Of a DNA stretch of 64,000 nucleotides, positions 50,067 through 63,544 are shown in pieces. The position numbers and the translations under genes were made by a program. Under the pieces are notes generated by a model, which saw only the letters and a list, made by a program, of their open reading frames with translations, ran no database searches and was not told the DNA's origin. The stretch is from the NCBI RefSeq assembly GCF_019279795.1, contig NC_056738.1, positions 407,949,767 to 408,013,766 on the forward strand, given 5' to 3'. Source of the stretch: Protopterus annectens. Taxonomy: Eukaryota; Chordata; Ceratodontiformes; Protopteridae. The stretch's first letter is position 1; each line of letters opens with the position of its first letter.

Positions 50067-51194
50067 AGGTGAGGTGCCACAAATGCATTAGGCAGACCAC
50101 ACCTTATGACTGATACCATGCACAACATACAGGCAGACCACAACAGACACACACAAGACAGGCCCTTAACAACATGGAGTGCAGCTACGTCCAGTTAATG
50201 TTGCTAGTACCATACACCTGTGAGATAAGTGACATGTCAGCGTATGTGATGGACAACACAGTTCACCTGTTTCCACGATAGTAATGCAGCCCTTTATAGC
50301 AGACTGCCTACACCTTCACAAAAATATGTGCTAATATGTTACAGCACCTGCAACTATGCTACTGTGATTACCAATGTAATGCACTGCAGTGCACCCCTCC
50401 ACAAGTGAACATGCATGTATTGCAATATGGCTAAGCTTGACAGTTGTGTCCACAGCAAAATTTCAGCCCTTAACATGCCTATGGTATAGATGAGCCATAA
50501 CAAAACAGTTCCACACTCACCGGCAATGGGAGTAAGGACTCTGGCCACAACAGAGGTACCTATGGATTTGTGGGGGAGAGGTATTGTCAGCAGACACAAA
50601 TGTGGCATTGGTATAGGATAATATGTGCATATATCAACATGTGCAGTGCAAACTGTGATAGTGCCCACATTGCTGACATTCACAATATGTGTGCACACTT
50701 GTGCATTACACTACAAATGCAGATTGACCTGACATATGTGTACAGGTATGCAGAGGCTGCCACTATGAATGCTACAGTATTAACATGATAACAACTGGAA
50801 GCTTACCTGGATACTCCTCTGCTGTGGAAGTTGTGCCATCCACCTCCATGACATATGGTGTGATTGATTCCTGTAAGGTGGTGTCTGAACCCAGGTGTGT
50901 CAGGAACTCCTCTGCGGCAGGCTCTCCACCGGTGCCAGCATGGTCCCAGGCCACAGCTGCAGCTCTTTGCTGTGCATGATGTATCATATCAGTGGCATGA
51001 TGTCGGACCTGCTCATAGCTCCTGTCATGGTGGCCAAAATGATTAACTGATGCCACGAGGTCTGCTCACAGTGCAGCGCATTTTTGCTGGTTATGATGAC
51101 GCCTTGACAACAGGACCTGGTGATGGAGTCTCAGGGCATCAATTATGGCATCAGGCTCTGCTTCTGAGAAAGGTGGATTCCTACGGTGGGACAT
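49063..51194 (-). pseudogene. Harbinger Myb/SANT-like partner protein, three exons (copy A), broken
   Basis: Harbinger elements encode a Myb-like DNA-binding protein that helps transposase enter the nucleus and bind ends. Exon 1 (51,194-50,807) starts MSHRRNPPFSEAEPDAIIDA and continues 'LVASVNHFGHHDRSYEQVRH', the SANT/Myb trihelix pattern. A 1-base loss after 'QQKCAAL' (about 51,066) shifts the frame. It ends at a GTAAGC donor. Exon 2 (50,559-50,521, 13 codons, TSVVARVLTPIA) lies between AG and GTGAGT. Exon 3 starts at 49,964 after a CACAG acceptor, with 'SVSSSQPDVSVSLDSDGDGG'; it has a further shift near 49,870 and then an open frame (MVDIPLPPPMSPHTVSM) to a stop at 49,373, caused by one extra base against copy B. 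The frames join in phase at both introns. The 3' part is Ser/Thr/Pro rich. Confidence 0.7.
50020..50062. repeat. (CA)n microsatellite in intron 2 (copy A)
   Basis: A pure CA array lying between exons 2 and 3 of the Myb-like gene. Shorter in unit B (62,372-62,404). Confidence 0.9.
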
Positions 51195-51761
51195 CCCTCG
51201 TGAAAGACATGAAGAGGGGAACGCATCACATGACCACATACATTGCTCACCATTATATATGCACCCTGCACATCCACACTTGCCAGCACTATCCACCGTT
51301 AACTCCCACATCATACCCCGCCATCTATCACCACAGTATGTATGTGGCTATCAGCAACATAATGGCAATACATTATGCATTGTCCTCCTGATCTTGATTT
51401 TTCCTGCTGCTTGCTGCATGTCCTATAAGGTGTTCAAATACATGTTCCTGTTGCACTTATTACTGCTTGTTCATAAGCTGTCCACATTGTATGCAGTGGT
51501 GTGAGCCTCCTGCTATTGTAGTAAACACCTGGGCTGTAGGCCCACCCCTTAGGTCTCCCTGGCCTTCTTCCCTCAGATTCTGGATATATGGCTGGACAAT
51601 GTTTTACAGTTTCCCCTGCCAGTCCGGTTGATATGGGCATCCTGGCACAGTGTAGTACCAGTCTCATGTACAGAGGCGGACAACCATCTACAAACACCAT
51701 CAAGGAACACACTGTGTGACAGATGCAATGACATGGGAGCCCCGAAGCCCCAATTGCCATT
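51195..51761. other. Harbinger sequence upstream of the Myb-like gene, up to the duplication junction
   Basis: 5' flank of the Myb-like gene on minus. No recognised protein. The sequence breaks at about 51,762, where it switches into the DIRS gag-like region. Confidence 0.45.
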
Positions 51762-54700
51762 AAACTACTCCCCCTCAGAAAGGAAGAGATTTGTCCCCTG
51801 TAGTTTTGTCTGAACAAGAGTCAGATGAGTCTGATGCATCTGACTGTGAGGACATGCAACCCCTCTCCACTTATGAGGATTCTGATGCAGAGTACTCCAT
51901 TTCTTCAGCCTCTCCCCCAGAGGATTTTTCCTTTGGGTAAACTCCTGCATACTTTTCTTTAAGGAGCATTTCCAATGGGAGAGTCAGGACTATCCACAGT
52001 CTAAAAAAAGAGATTCAGGGAATTCCTGTGATCTTCTTGCAACACAGGTTCCCTGGCACATCCCCTCAGTCCTGGATGTTGTGGATGATGTTTTCCTTGA
52101 ATCCAGCCTTTGGGGACTCCTGATGCCCTACCTCCCCTGCTCCAAGAAAACCAGACAGGTATCACTATAGAGTCCCAGACTCACACAAATATCTTTTAAA
52201 AATCCAACAGCTGACCCTGAGGTCATTTCACAGGGCCAAAAGGGCTTAAAGCAACCTCATGCTAAGAATCCCCACACCCTCAGACAAGGGATTCCCGAAA
52301 GCACTGGACAGATGGGGTAAAAAGAATATTAATCTCAGCTACTCTACCAGGGCAATAAACTGTTAGTTCCATAGTGCTGGAAATTTCAGCAAATATACCT
52401 TGAAACTCCTTAAACAAAAATGTCTTCCCTTCCTGCTTTGGGGCAGAATCTAAAGATTTACTAGACTTAATGCATTCCTGCAAGCCAAATTAACCAAACA
52501 TGCTTTTGCAGTGTGGTTTCTTTTGATGCCCTAGTGAAGCTTCTTTGCATGGCACCAGTCACTGGATCTGTCATTAGAAGACATGCATGGCTTTAAGGAA
52601 CAATGCCTGCCAGACCATGTCAAATTTAAATTGTTGGATGCTACTCTTGCACAAAGATAACTTATTTGGCACTGAGGCAGAATAAGTCTTAAAGAAGATG
52701 GAAGAAAAAGCTACAAAAATCTATGCAAACAGTTAAGCCATATTCTTACAAGTCCAGCCCCTAGGTTCAGCATGCAGGCTATTGTCTCTTTCCAAGCACT
52801 GGTCCTTTCCTCTGCTCTGGGAGTAAACCAGCCCAGCCTAGGGCCCAGTGGAAACAGACCCCCAGGATAGCAGCCCCAGAAAATGCAGTAGATCTAAGCA
52901 GTGGACTACCTCCACTTGTAAAACCAGGGAGTTCTTCTAAGCCACTTCCCATGGTAAGAACCTCACAATGATTCACCTCCTCCACCTCCCCCTCTGCCCA
53001 CCATCACTTACCCCTTTAGGAGGAAAACACTCATTTCACTCTCACGCACCTGGGCCACCATAACCAAGGACCAATGGGTTCTGAACATTGTGTCTCAGGG
53101 ATACAAAGTTTCCTTCCATACCCTTTTCCAACCCCAAAAGGGTTCCTCAGATCTACCACCAAATCAGTGGGCAGAGGCTCAAAGCAATCCTTTCCCTGCT
53201 CTCTATGAGAGCAGTAGAGCATGTTCCTGCAGAACAGATAGGCCAAAGCTTCTACTCCAGACTTTTTCTGGTGCCCAGAAAAGAGGGCACTTGGCGACCC
53301 ATCCTCAATCTATCCATTCGAAACACTTTCCTATTGATCCCAAAATTCAAAATGCTTACCCTCCAGCAGCTGCTACCCATGATCTCCAAGGATGCTTGGC
53401 TAGCTACCCTGGATATAAAAGAGGCCTACCTCCACATTCCTATCAGAGAATCATGCAGGAAATATCTCCACTTCAGGGCAGGATCTCAACACTTTCAGTT
53501 CTCTGTACTTCCCTTTGGCTTATCTACTGCTCCCAGAGTTTTCACAAAATGTCTGGCTCTGGCAATTGTCTTTTGCAGACAAAGAAATATTCAAATTTAC
53601 TCCTTATTTAGATGACTGCCTTATTCAGGCAGACAGCCAGGAAAATCTGCTCACACCTGGCATTTTGTAAAGACCCTACTAACCTCCTTAGGGTACACAA
53701 TCAACTTGAAAAGAAGAAATCCAAACAGGTGCCCACCCAAAGGATAATCTTCCTGGGTGCAAGTCAGAACACAGCATCCCAGATGGCATTCCTTACACCA
53801 GAGAAACAAAAATTTCTTGACAGCCTACTTCTCTCAACTAGCCACCAGGCCCCAGCTATCTGCAAAGAAGATCCTGCAAGCTATGGGGTTCATGGCATCT
53901 TGCATACTGTTCATTCCATGTGCCAGACTGCATATGAGGAAACTTCAATGGTACCTAAAGAGCTGGTGTCAACACTCTCAAGACCTGGAAACTCTTCTAC
54001 CTATAATTCCTTGCCCACAACAAGGGACTGCCCTTCTCCCCACCCCCCACCACACAGACTCTCACCATAGATGCATCAGACTATGCTTGGGATGCACACT
54101 TGGACAGCAGGTGCATACAGGGCCAATGGAACCCTCTGGAAACCCCCTGCACATCAATCAAAAAGAGATGATGGCTGTGCAGCACACCTTGCTAGCTTTC
54201 AAACACCTTCTCTCTCCAGGGGTTTTCCAAAACAGACAACACCACTGTGATGTGGTACATCAACAAGCAGGGAGGACTCACTCCTACCCTCTATGCAGGC
54301 TGGATAATGACCCTTTGGCTCACAGCCTCTTCTATGCAACTACACCTGTTAGCACAATTTCTACCAGGCTCTCTCAACTCTCTTGGCAGATCAATTACAG
54401 GAACCTTCTGGACCCACACGAGTGGCAACTCAACAGAAGTACTTCACCCTAATAACTCAGGAAATGGGAACCCAAAGGTCGACCTCTTTGCCTCCCACAC
54501 CAACCTTAGCTCAGCAAATTCTGCACCAGGGAGCATCACTGCATGGCTTGGAAAGTGGATGCCCTGTCCTTCCCCTGGGTCAATCAATCACCCATGCCTT
54601 TCCCCCCTTGCCTCTCATCCCCAGGGTACTGCTCAAAATAAGGGAGGAAAAACCAAGGACCATTCTTATAGCTCTAGACTGGCCCCAACAACATTGGTAC

Positions 54701-56307
54701 CCCTTGCTGCGCAGCCTGTCCCCGCTGTTTCCATGGCATCTTCCACAGATTCCAAACCTCCTGACCCACAATTTGGCAGCTTGGTTTATTCCCAACCCCA
54801 AACTAATCTGCCATCCTCAGTAAACAGGTTATGGATGTTATCCATGAGGCCAGATGTCCTAGCACCAGAAAGTCTTATGCAGATAAATGGAAAATAATTT
54901 GCACCTGGATCCAGGCTAAGGGAGCCAATACTGCACATCCTTATCACCCTGGATTACTTAGCTGCCCTACTACACAGTGGTCTCTCTTTCTCCTCTATAA
55001 AAATCCATGCCACTGCTATTTCCACTCATTTTCCCACTAAACAACCCCTTTTCTCACACCCTTTGATCAAACAGTCCTCAGGGGGCTAGCAACATGAGGC
55101 CCCCCCCCCAGAAGGGCACCCACACCAGCTTGGGACCTTAACTTTGTCTTGGAAAAGCTCACCATGCCCCCTTTTGAACCAGCTTCTTTTGCAGAGCTAA
55201 ACTTTCTCTCCTGGAAGACATCTTTCCTTCTAGCCATCACTTCAGCCAGAAGAGTCTCTGCACTGGTGGCTGTGGAACCCTTCATCATCTTCCATGCAGA
55301 CAGGGTATCCCTCAGAACTAACTCCAGCCTTCATGCCCAAGGTGGTGTCCAGTGTGGCTCTCAACCAATCCATTCATTTGCCCGCCATCTTTCCTAATCC
55401 TCAGAACAAGGGGAAAGGATTATTCACTCTTTCAGATGTGCACAGACAGCTCAGATTCTATCTGGACAGGACTAAATCCTTTAGAAAGTCTGATCAATTG
55501 CTGGTTAGCTTTGCTACAGTGGCAGAAGGCAAAGCCATCTCCAAGCAAACCATTTCCAAATGGATAGCACACTGCATCCATTTCTGCTACAAACAGCATG
55601 GAAAGCCTCCCCCAAGGGGGTCAAGACACACTTCACCAGAGCATCCGCTACCTCTGAAGCTTTCCTAAGAGGAGTCATCACCAGGGACATCCTGGAGGCT
55701 GCCACCTGGACATCTGTTCACACTTTTTCCAAGCATTACCACCTGCCCCTCTTCTCCATATCCAGGGCAGGGTTTGCCTCTGCAGTCTTGCAGGGCCTCC
55801 TAGCCAGCCCCTAGTTTCCTTGAGTGCCTCCACCCATTTCCTCAGCTCTGGGAATCAACCCAAATATGATGACTGCAACAGTGAAACATGAAGAACATAG
55901 TACAGTTGTGTACACTTACCATAAATGTAGATGTTCAAGTGTATTCACTGTTGCAGTCCTGGTTTCCCCTCCCTCCATCCCCCTTTCTTCTCTTTCTTTC
56001 CTTACAAAGGACATATTTGTATTTATTTTCCCACTGGTGGGGTTCTTCCACCAGAACCTGGACTCCTGCTTTGGGGGCTCCAGACAGGTAAGGGCAAGAA
56101 AAACTGATGTAATGAGGTCAGCTGCCTTACTTTATACTACTGATGACCTGATGTCAGTCCTCAAGTGACAGCAACCAATGCAGAAATACTAAGCCTCTGG
56201 TATTTGGGCCAGCCGAGGGCTACCCTGGCAGGGATAACCCAAATGTGATGTCTGCAACAGCGAATACACTCAAGCATCTAGATTTATGGTAAATGTACAC
56301 AACTGTA
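51762..56307 (+). mobile_element. DIRS-type retrotransposon fossil, copy B (lacks left end)
   Basis: Same element as 38,530-44,022 but starting part-way through the gag-like region, with no left terminal repeat. Parts: gag-like 51,762-52,900, RT/RNase H 52,960-54,830, tyrosine recombinase 54,831-55,815, internal complementary region about 55,853-55,960, right repeat 56,093-56,307. Broken, with more interruptions than copy A, concentrated in its first 1.4 kb. Confidence 0.9.
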
Positions 56308-56784
56308 CTTTCTACAGACTGTCCACATGTCAGAATTTCTTACTGTAAGAAAGCTGGACAAAGACCCACACAATGGAGGGACAGGGGGCAACGGATATGG
56401 ACAGTACACAGCCCTCAGTAACCTAGATGGTGACTAGTAAAACAGCAGGTTGTAACAAGTCGATGTAGCAGCAGGCTATAAAGGCTGTCACGAACTGTGT
56501 CAGTAATTGCAACAAGTCAGTGGGCACCATCCATACCCCACAAATGTACAGAGTTTAACAGAATGTCCACATTTATGGCTCATATATCTGTTCTGTTTGT
56601 CATAACATTTGCAGTTTTCTGACAAACATTTTGCAAATGACTAAAGGTTGCTATGAGCAACTAATAACAGACAGGTGAGATGCAGATGTCATACCCATTG
56701 GAAAATGTATGCTAATACAAAACCATTCTACCAACTGTCTAGGTTTGTAAGAGCAATATTAAAATGTCAACAATGGCAACTCAG

Positions 56785-57555
<771 letters not shown>

Positions 57556-57942
57556 ATACCTTTCAACCCCTTAGAGCAACAAATCTAGATAAAGCCATGT
57601 GATGCCCGTGCAACAAATCTAGATAAAGCCATGTGATGCCCGTGTCCTAGCCCAGCAATCAAGGAGCCTCAATCCTCACCACTAAAACCAGAGAGGATGT
57701 CTCATATATGAGAAAAGGATAACAAATACACACAGTAAAGTGCAATTTCCCTTAAGAGCACGCAGAGATCACAGTCAGTCCGGGGCTGGTCGCTCCCTTG
57801 CTCCCCAGGTCTCCAATAAGACTCCCCACTGGTACAGCTATAGGGTCCAGATCGCAGCCTAGCTGGCAAGCTAAAACCTCCAGTACCCTCTCTGTCCAAC
57901 CAGTGCTTTGTTTCCTGCTGAAACACACTCACACACACACTG

Positions 57943-58028
<86 letters not shown>

Positions 58029-58049
58029 ACACACAGACACACAGACACA

Positions 58050-58098
<49 letters not shown>

Positions 58099-59193
58099 AG
58101 AGATAAGTATTTATACAACTTCACAGACACTCCTGGGAAAGGCTGACACAGATTCTCCAGCTGTGCCTCTATGCCCAGACTATACAGTAGTAATTCCTGC
58201 CACCACCAGCTAATAATTATCAGCTACCCAAAGGCCCTTAAAAAGGGATGTCCAATTATTACTGTGCAATATTATTATCCAATAGTAGTGTAACTTAAGC
58301 AATCAAGGCTTATTGGAAGGGCTTATTACAGGATCACTGCAATGTACTCTAGAGCTTAATTTATCTCTACATAAACCAGAAGAAACAAGCCTGTATTTTA
58401 TATTTATATTTACAAATGACAGAATTATGTATCAAATTCTATTTGGCTGGGCTGGCAGCCTTCACCCATCTCTACCCAATCTTCACAAGCCATACAGAAA
58501 AGTGGGAGAATAGCATAATGGGTTGTGCATTAGCATGAAGTTTCAGAAGGGTATGAAGTCTGAAAATAAAATATCTGCTATTATTGTCTAACTTCACTCT
58601 TTAATGATTTGCCACTAATTTGCCAGAAAGCCAACAATGTTATGAAAAATGGAATAAAAATATGCATCAAACATCAGGACATTCTGTAGAAATCTGCACA
58701 CATGAGAGGCATGACCACCACCTGTCCCACCATGCAGGCTGCAGTCCATGATTGGCCAGGTGTGACCTGTGAAAACTCAAACAATACAGAGGTCCCAAGA
58801 GTGTAGGACAACAAACATTTCCTAAAGTTGTGTAATAGTTGCATAAAGCAGTTATTGTACATCAGAAACACCTTAATATAATGAGAAATAGCATAAACTA
58901 TGGAAATGTGACAAAAATAAGCTGTCATATTGGAAGACGAAGAAAAGTCCTGTCTGTTGCACTTGCCATGGGTATGGTTTGTCTTGCCATCTCTCACGAT
59001 ACTACAAGAAATGTCCCACATTGCACATTTCATAAAGTGGCAACCCTACTCTGTGTTGCCTATGTTCAGTAATATGTAGACATGTGGAGGCCCTGTGAGT
59101 AGCTGCTGCCCCCAATGACCTACATGTATCTAGGCATGAATGCTAACTGCCACCACCCATATTTGGAGGTACTGCCTAAGGCTGTGGTGACTG
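57556..59193. other. Counterpart of 45,231-46,850, with (CA)n at 57,926-58,096
   Basis: Same unassigned sequence as in unit A. The CA array here is interrupted by several CAGA steps, while that of unit A is pure. Confidence 0.5.
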
Positions 59194-60678
59194 TAAGTTG
59201 TGTGCTGTCTGTCATTGACCCACCAACTGATGTTAACACACTGCAATGGGGTCTTACATTGGGTATGGAATAGTAGCAAGGTCCTGGCCTCAAGCTGAAT
59301 GCAGAAAACAGTAACATCATACCATACGGCAAGGACATGGCTCCAGTATTTCCCACATCAATGGCAAGCCCATAAACACACAACCTGTGTGGAGAAACCT
59401 GGGTACTCAGATTGATAACTGTTGTATTCAACCATCAAGTAGTGGCAGTGGTCAGAAAATGAACACAAAAAGCAGAAAGCCCAAAAGTAGTAAGTCCAAG
59501 CTGTCGATTGGTTGGCGAAGATATTGAAGTTGTAGCAGCTAAACTTTCCTGTTGCAGCCAAGTAGATCAGAGTCAGTGGTCAAACCAAGCAACACCACAT
59601 AAAAAGTCCCTTTAACGCAAGTTTAATTGTTAAATACAGCGTTTGAGACCAGCTCAAGCTTCCTCAGTACAAATGGTTTGCACCCACAGGATAACCAAGG
59701 AAGCTTGAGCTGCGCCTCTTTTAAAAACGCTGTATTTTTAAGGTTATCCTGTGGGTGCAAACCATTTGTACTGAGGAAGCTTGAGCCATGCTCTGCCAAA
59801 ACGCTGTATTTTTTAACAATTAAACTTGTGTTAAAGGGACTTTTTATGTGGTGTTGCTTGGTTTTGTCTACTGACTCTGATCTACGGATTGGTTGCAACA
59901 GGAAAGTTTTAGCTGCTACAACTCGAATATCTTCGCCAACTAATCGATTGGCGCTTGGACTTACTACTTTTGGGCTTTCTGCTTTTTGTGTTCATTTAGT
60001 GGTCAGAAAAGCTATGTACATGGTTCACCACATAGATAAAGGGAGTGCATCCAGATAAAAGGTGGACATTACCTCTGTATAGTCCTCAGTTAGTACAACA
60101 ATAATGTAGTACCATGGCCTGTTTGGTATGTACCTATCCAGACATCTGCAGCAACTGAAAACGCCATAGTAATACCCACAACAGTAATCCTTGGACTCCA
60201 ACATCTAATCCATGCAGATAGCCTTGAATCAGTAGTGCCCGACTCAGTATTGGACAGGTTGTCCACAGGTGGGCTGTGGCATGCCTAAATGGCAATGTTG
60301 TGCCCAGATCTTCCAAAACTGGCCCATATATGTGAGTCTAACTCTTCACACATTACCAGCATGACAAGCCTGAATCTGATATGTGACATCAACAAAACCT
60401 GCTGGAGAGACAGTTTTGTCCCCCAGAGGCTGCCCTGTCTCAGGAATGCACTTTCCAGACATATCAAACAGAGTACCATGCAGACTCTCATCAAGTGCAG
60501 CCGTGATGAGTTGATGGGAAACTGCAAGTCCATCCCAGGGGTTGCACCTGTGTCCCACAATGACAGGGGCAATAGGTGCTGATCAATGATTGGGTCAGGA
60601 ATAAAGTAATGACTAGGCTTGTAAGGGACCAACGGCCATTACCCTACTAATCTTCTATGATCCTATGAACCTGTGATC
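59194..60678 (+). mobile_element. CR1 LINE 3' end (copy B)
   Basis: Counterpart of 46,851-48,325, again split by the fold-back element. Confidence 0.8.
59460..59997. mobile_element. Fold-back element, copy B
   Basis: 538 bp, flanked by the same 'agtggtcagaaaa' at 59,447-59,459 and 59,998-60,010. The right arm is complete at its outer end, where unit A is shortened. The left arm and hairpin tips are altered and both hammerhead-like motifs are damaged. Differences are far denser here than in the surrounding duplicate. Confidence 0.8.
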
Positions 60679-61414
60679 CTACAGAAATCCCAGGTGACAT
60701 GTATCAGGAGTAGCATGCTGTATCAAGGGGTATGCATGCAAGATTACATTGCCCACTCCCATTGTCCCTCACACACTGTTCTACACATACGCACCTAGAT
60801 AACCATGCACATATACAGCCATACCTTGGCAATGTCACATTTCTGCATTGCCACTATGCCATCCTGAGCTGCTGTATTGGCAGTAGGTCCCCACAGCATA
60901 GATACACAGACACCTTGAACAGAAACAGAATAAGGTCTGGGACAGAACAGTCAGTTAGCAATACTAACAGCAATACAGCATCATGGCACAAAGATACATA
61001 CACTTTGATGTGTACGCATGACAATTGCCAGCAGACAGCACCCACAGGACATAATGCTACTGCACTACAAACTGCCATTAAGTGCTGTATATTCACCCTG
61101 TGCATCAGACATATATTAGCATGTCCCTACATCGCTGATATGGATAACAGGGACGTGGCACAGGTATCATCACATGCACAGGGTGTGGTGTGGGGTTGCC
61201 AAAGGCCTAGGCTGTGCCACACAGTTGACATCATGTGTGTGAGTTTGGAGGGGTGCTGATCGGCTGGGTCATGGAAAGGGGCTGTGTGTGTCAGGTGGTG
61301 ATCTGCATGTGACAGTGATTTGTGAGTGTGTGCATGTACACAGTCAAGCCATGTGCCAGCCCTACACAAGGGTATGTTGGACAGCTGTGGACCATACAAT
61401 GCAGAATGTACAGT
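60679..61414. other. Counterpart of 48,326-49,062
   Basis: Non-coding Harbinger interior, nearly identical to unit A. Confidence 0.5.
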
Positions 61415-62371
61415 TCACTGTCTCTGGCCATGAACACGGTAACTGGTTCTGCCAGGAGTGGCACTGGCACCACCATGCCCAGGGACAGATGCAGTACTAC
61501 TTGCTGATGGTGACTGGTGTCTGCTGCATCTGTGCCTCACATGGGACTGCCTGGGACCACATGCCCATGGCCTGCCACATTGTGGTGTGGACAGCACCCT
61601 CCCTTCAGTAGTGCTGGTGGTACTGCCACTACAGGAGTGTGACTGTGCACGGCCATATGGTCTCTCAGCTGATGTTGTTGCTGAATTACGTCCATGTGTC
61701 CAACACCCTACTCCCACCACATTTTCAGCAGGCATTGCATAGTTAAGGACTGACAAGGTCTCACCCCACCATCTATCCACTACATCAGCGAAATGATGTA
61801 AGGCATCACCAATGCCATGGATGGAGTCATGCATGCCAGGCAGTGTGGAATTCATGACCCTGAGCATCCATGTGGTGTACTGTTCACAGTGTGCTTGTGC
61901 CTCCATGACAGACTGAAACATGCACTGGGTGACACTTGCTGTGACTCCTCTGACAGGTGCTGGATTGGCAGCAGTCTTCCTTTGAGCACCCATGTCAATC
62001 TGCCTGTGTGGGACCTTGCCAGGTCTCTGGTTATGGCTAGTGTCTACAGTTACAGATGCCATAGTCACCACACTCTCCTGTTCAATGCTACCACCCTCTG
62101 ACTGTCTAATATCTGTGGCAGCTGGGGACTGGGAATGTGTGGGCATACTGACTGTGTGCGGGGACATTGGTGGAGGAAGTGGGATGTCAACCAATGGTAC
62201 AGGTTCAGCCCCAACAACCCCACCTGTGCCTCACTATGGCCACCATCACCATCAGAGTCCAATGAGACACTGACATCAGGTTGTGAGGAGGACACACTAC
62301 AACCCCCATGATCACCTGTGAGGGGAAGACCACATGACTACATTAATTCCTGCAATATAATGTCTGCTGAG

Positions 62372-62409
<38 letters not shown>

Positions 62410-63544
62410 AGGTGAGGTGCCACAAATGCATTAGGCAGACCACACCTTATGACTGATACCATGCACAACATACAGGCAGACCACAACAGACACACACAAG
62501 ACAGGCCCTTAACAACATGGAGTGCAGCTACGTCCAGTTAATGTTGCTAGTACCATACACCTGTGAGATAAGTGACATGTCAGCGTATGTGATGGACAAC
62601 ACAGTTCACCTGTTTCCACGATAGTAATGCAGCCCTTTATAGCAGACTGCCTACACCTTCACAAAAATATGTGCTAATATGTTACAGCACCTGCAACTAT
62701 GCTACTGGATTACTAATGTAATGCACTGCAGTGCACCCTCCACAAGTGAACATGCATGTATTGCAATATGGCTAAGCTTGACAGTTGTGTCCACAGCAAA
62801 ATTTCAGCCCTTAACATGCCTATGGTATAGATGAGCCATAACAAAACAGTTCCACACTCACCGGCAATGGGAGTAAGGACTCTGGCCACAACAGAGGTAC
62901 CTATGGATTTGTGGGGGAGAGGTATTGTCAGCAGACACAAATGTGGCATTGGTATAGGATAATATGTGCATATATCAACATGTGCAGTGCAAACTGTGAT
63001 AGTGCCCACATTGCTGACATTCACAATATGTGTGCACACTTGTGCATTACACCCCCCCCCCCACAAATGCAGATTGACCTGACATATGTGTACAGGTATG
63101 CAGAGGCTGCCACTATGAATGCTACAGTATTAACATGATAACAACTGGAAGCTTACCTGGATACTCCTCTGCTGTGGAAGTTGTGCCATCCACCTCCATG
63201 ACATATGGTGTGATTGATTCCTGTAAGGTGGTGTCTGAACCCAGGTGTGTCAGGAACTCCTCTGCGGCAGGCTCTCCACCGGTGCCAGCATGGTCCCAGG
63301 CCACAGCTGCAGCTCTTTGCTGTGCATGATGTATCATATCAGTGGCATGATGTCGGACCTGCTCATAGCTCCTGTCATGGTGGCCAAAATGATTAACTGA
63401 TGCCACGAGGTCTGCTCACAGTGCAGCGCATTTTTGCTGGTTATGATGACGCCTTGACAACAGGACCTGGTGATGGAGTCTCAGGGCATCAATTATGGCA
63501 TCAGGCTCTGCTTCTGAGAAAGGTGGATTCCTACGGTGGGACAT
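61415..63544 (-). pseudogene. Harbinger Myb/SANT-like partner protein (copy B)
   Basis: Same three exons: 63,544-63,157, 62,900-62,862 and 62,315-61,415. It shares with unit A the frameshift after QQKCAAL in exon 1 and the shift early in exon 3, so both predate the duplication. Exon 3 is longer here. From the Met at 62,194 the frame runs 259 codons to 61,415, through 'NYAMPAENVVGVGCW', because it lacks the extra base found in unit A. The C-terminal part is rich in Ser, Thr, Arg and Gly, with no recognised domain. Confidence 0.7.
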
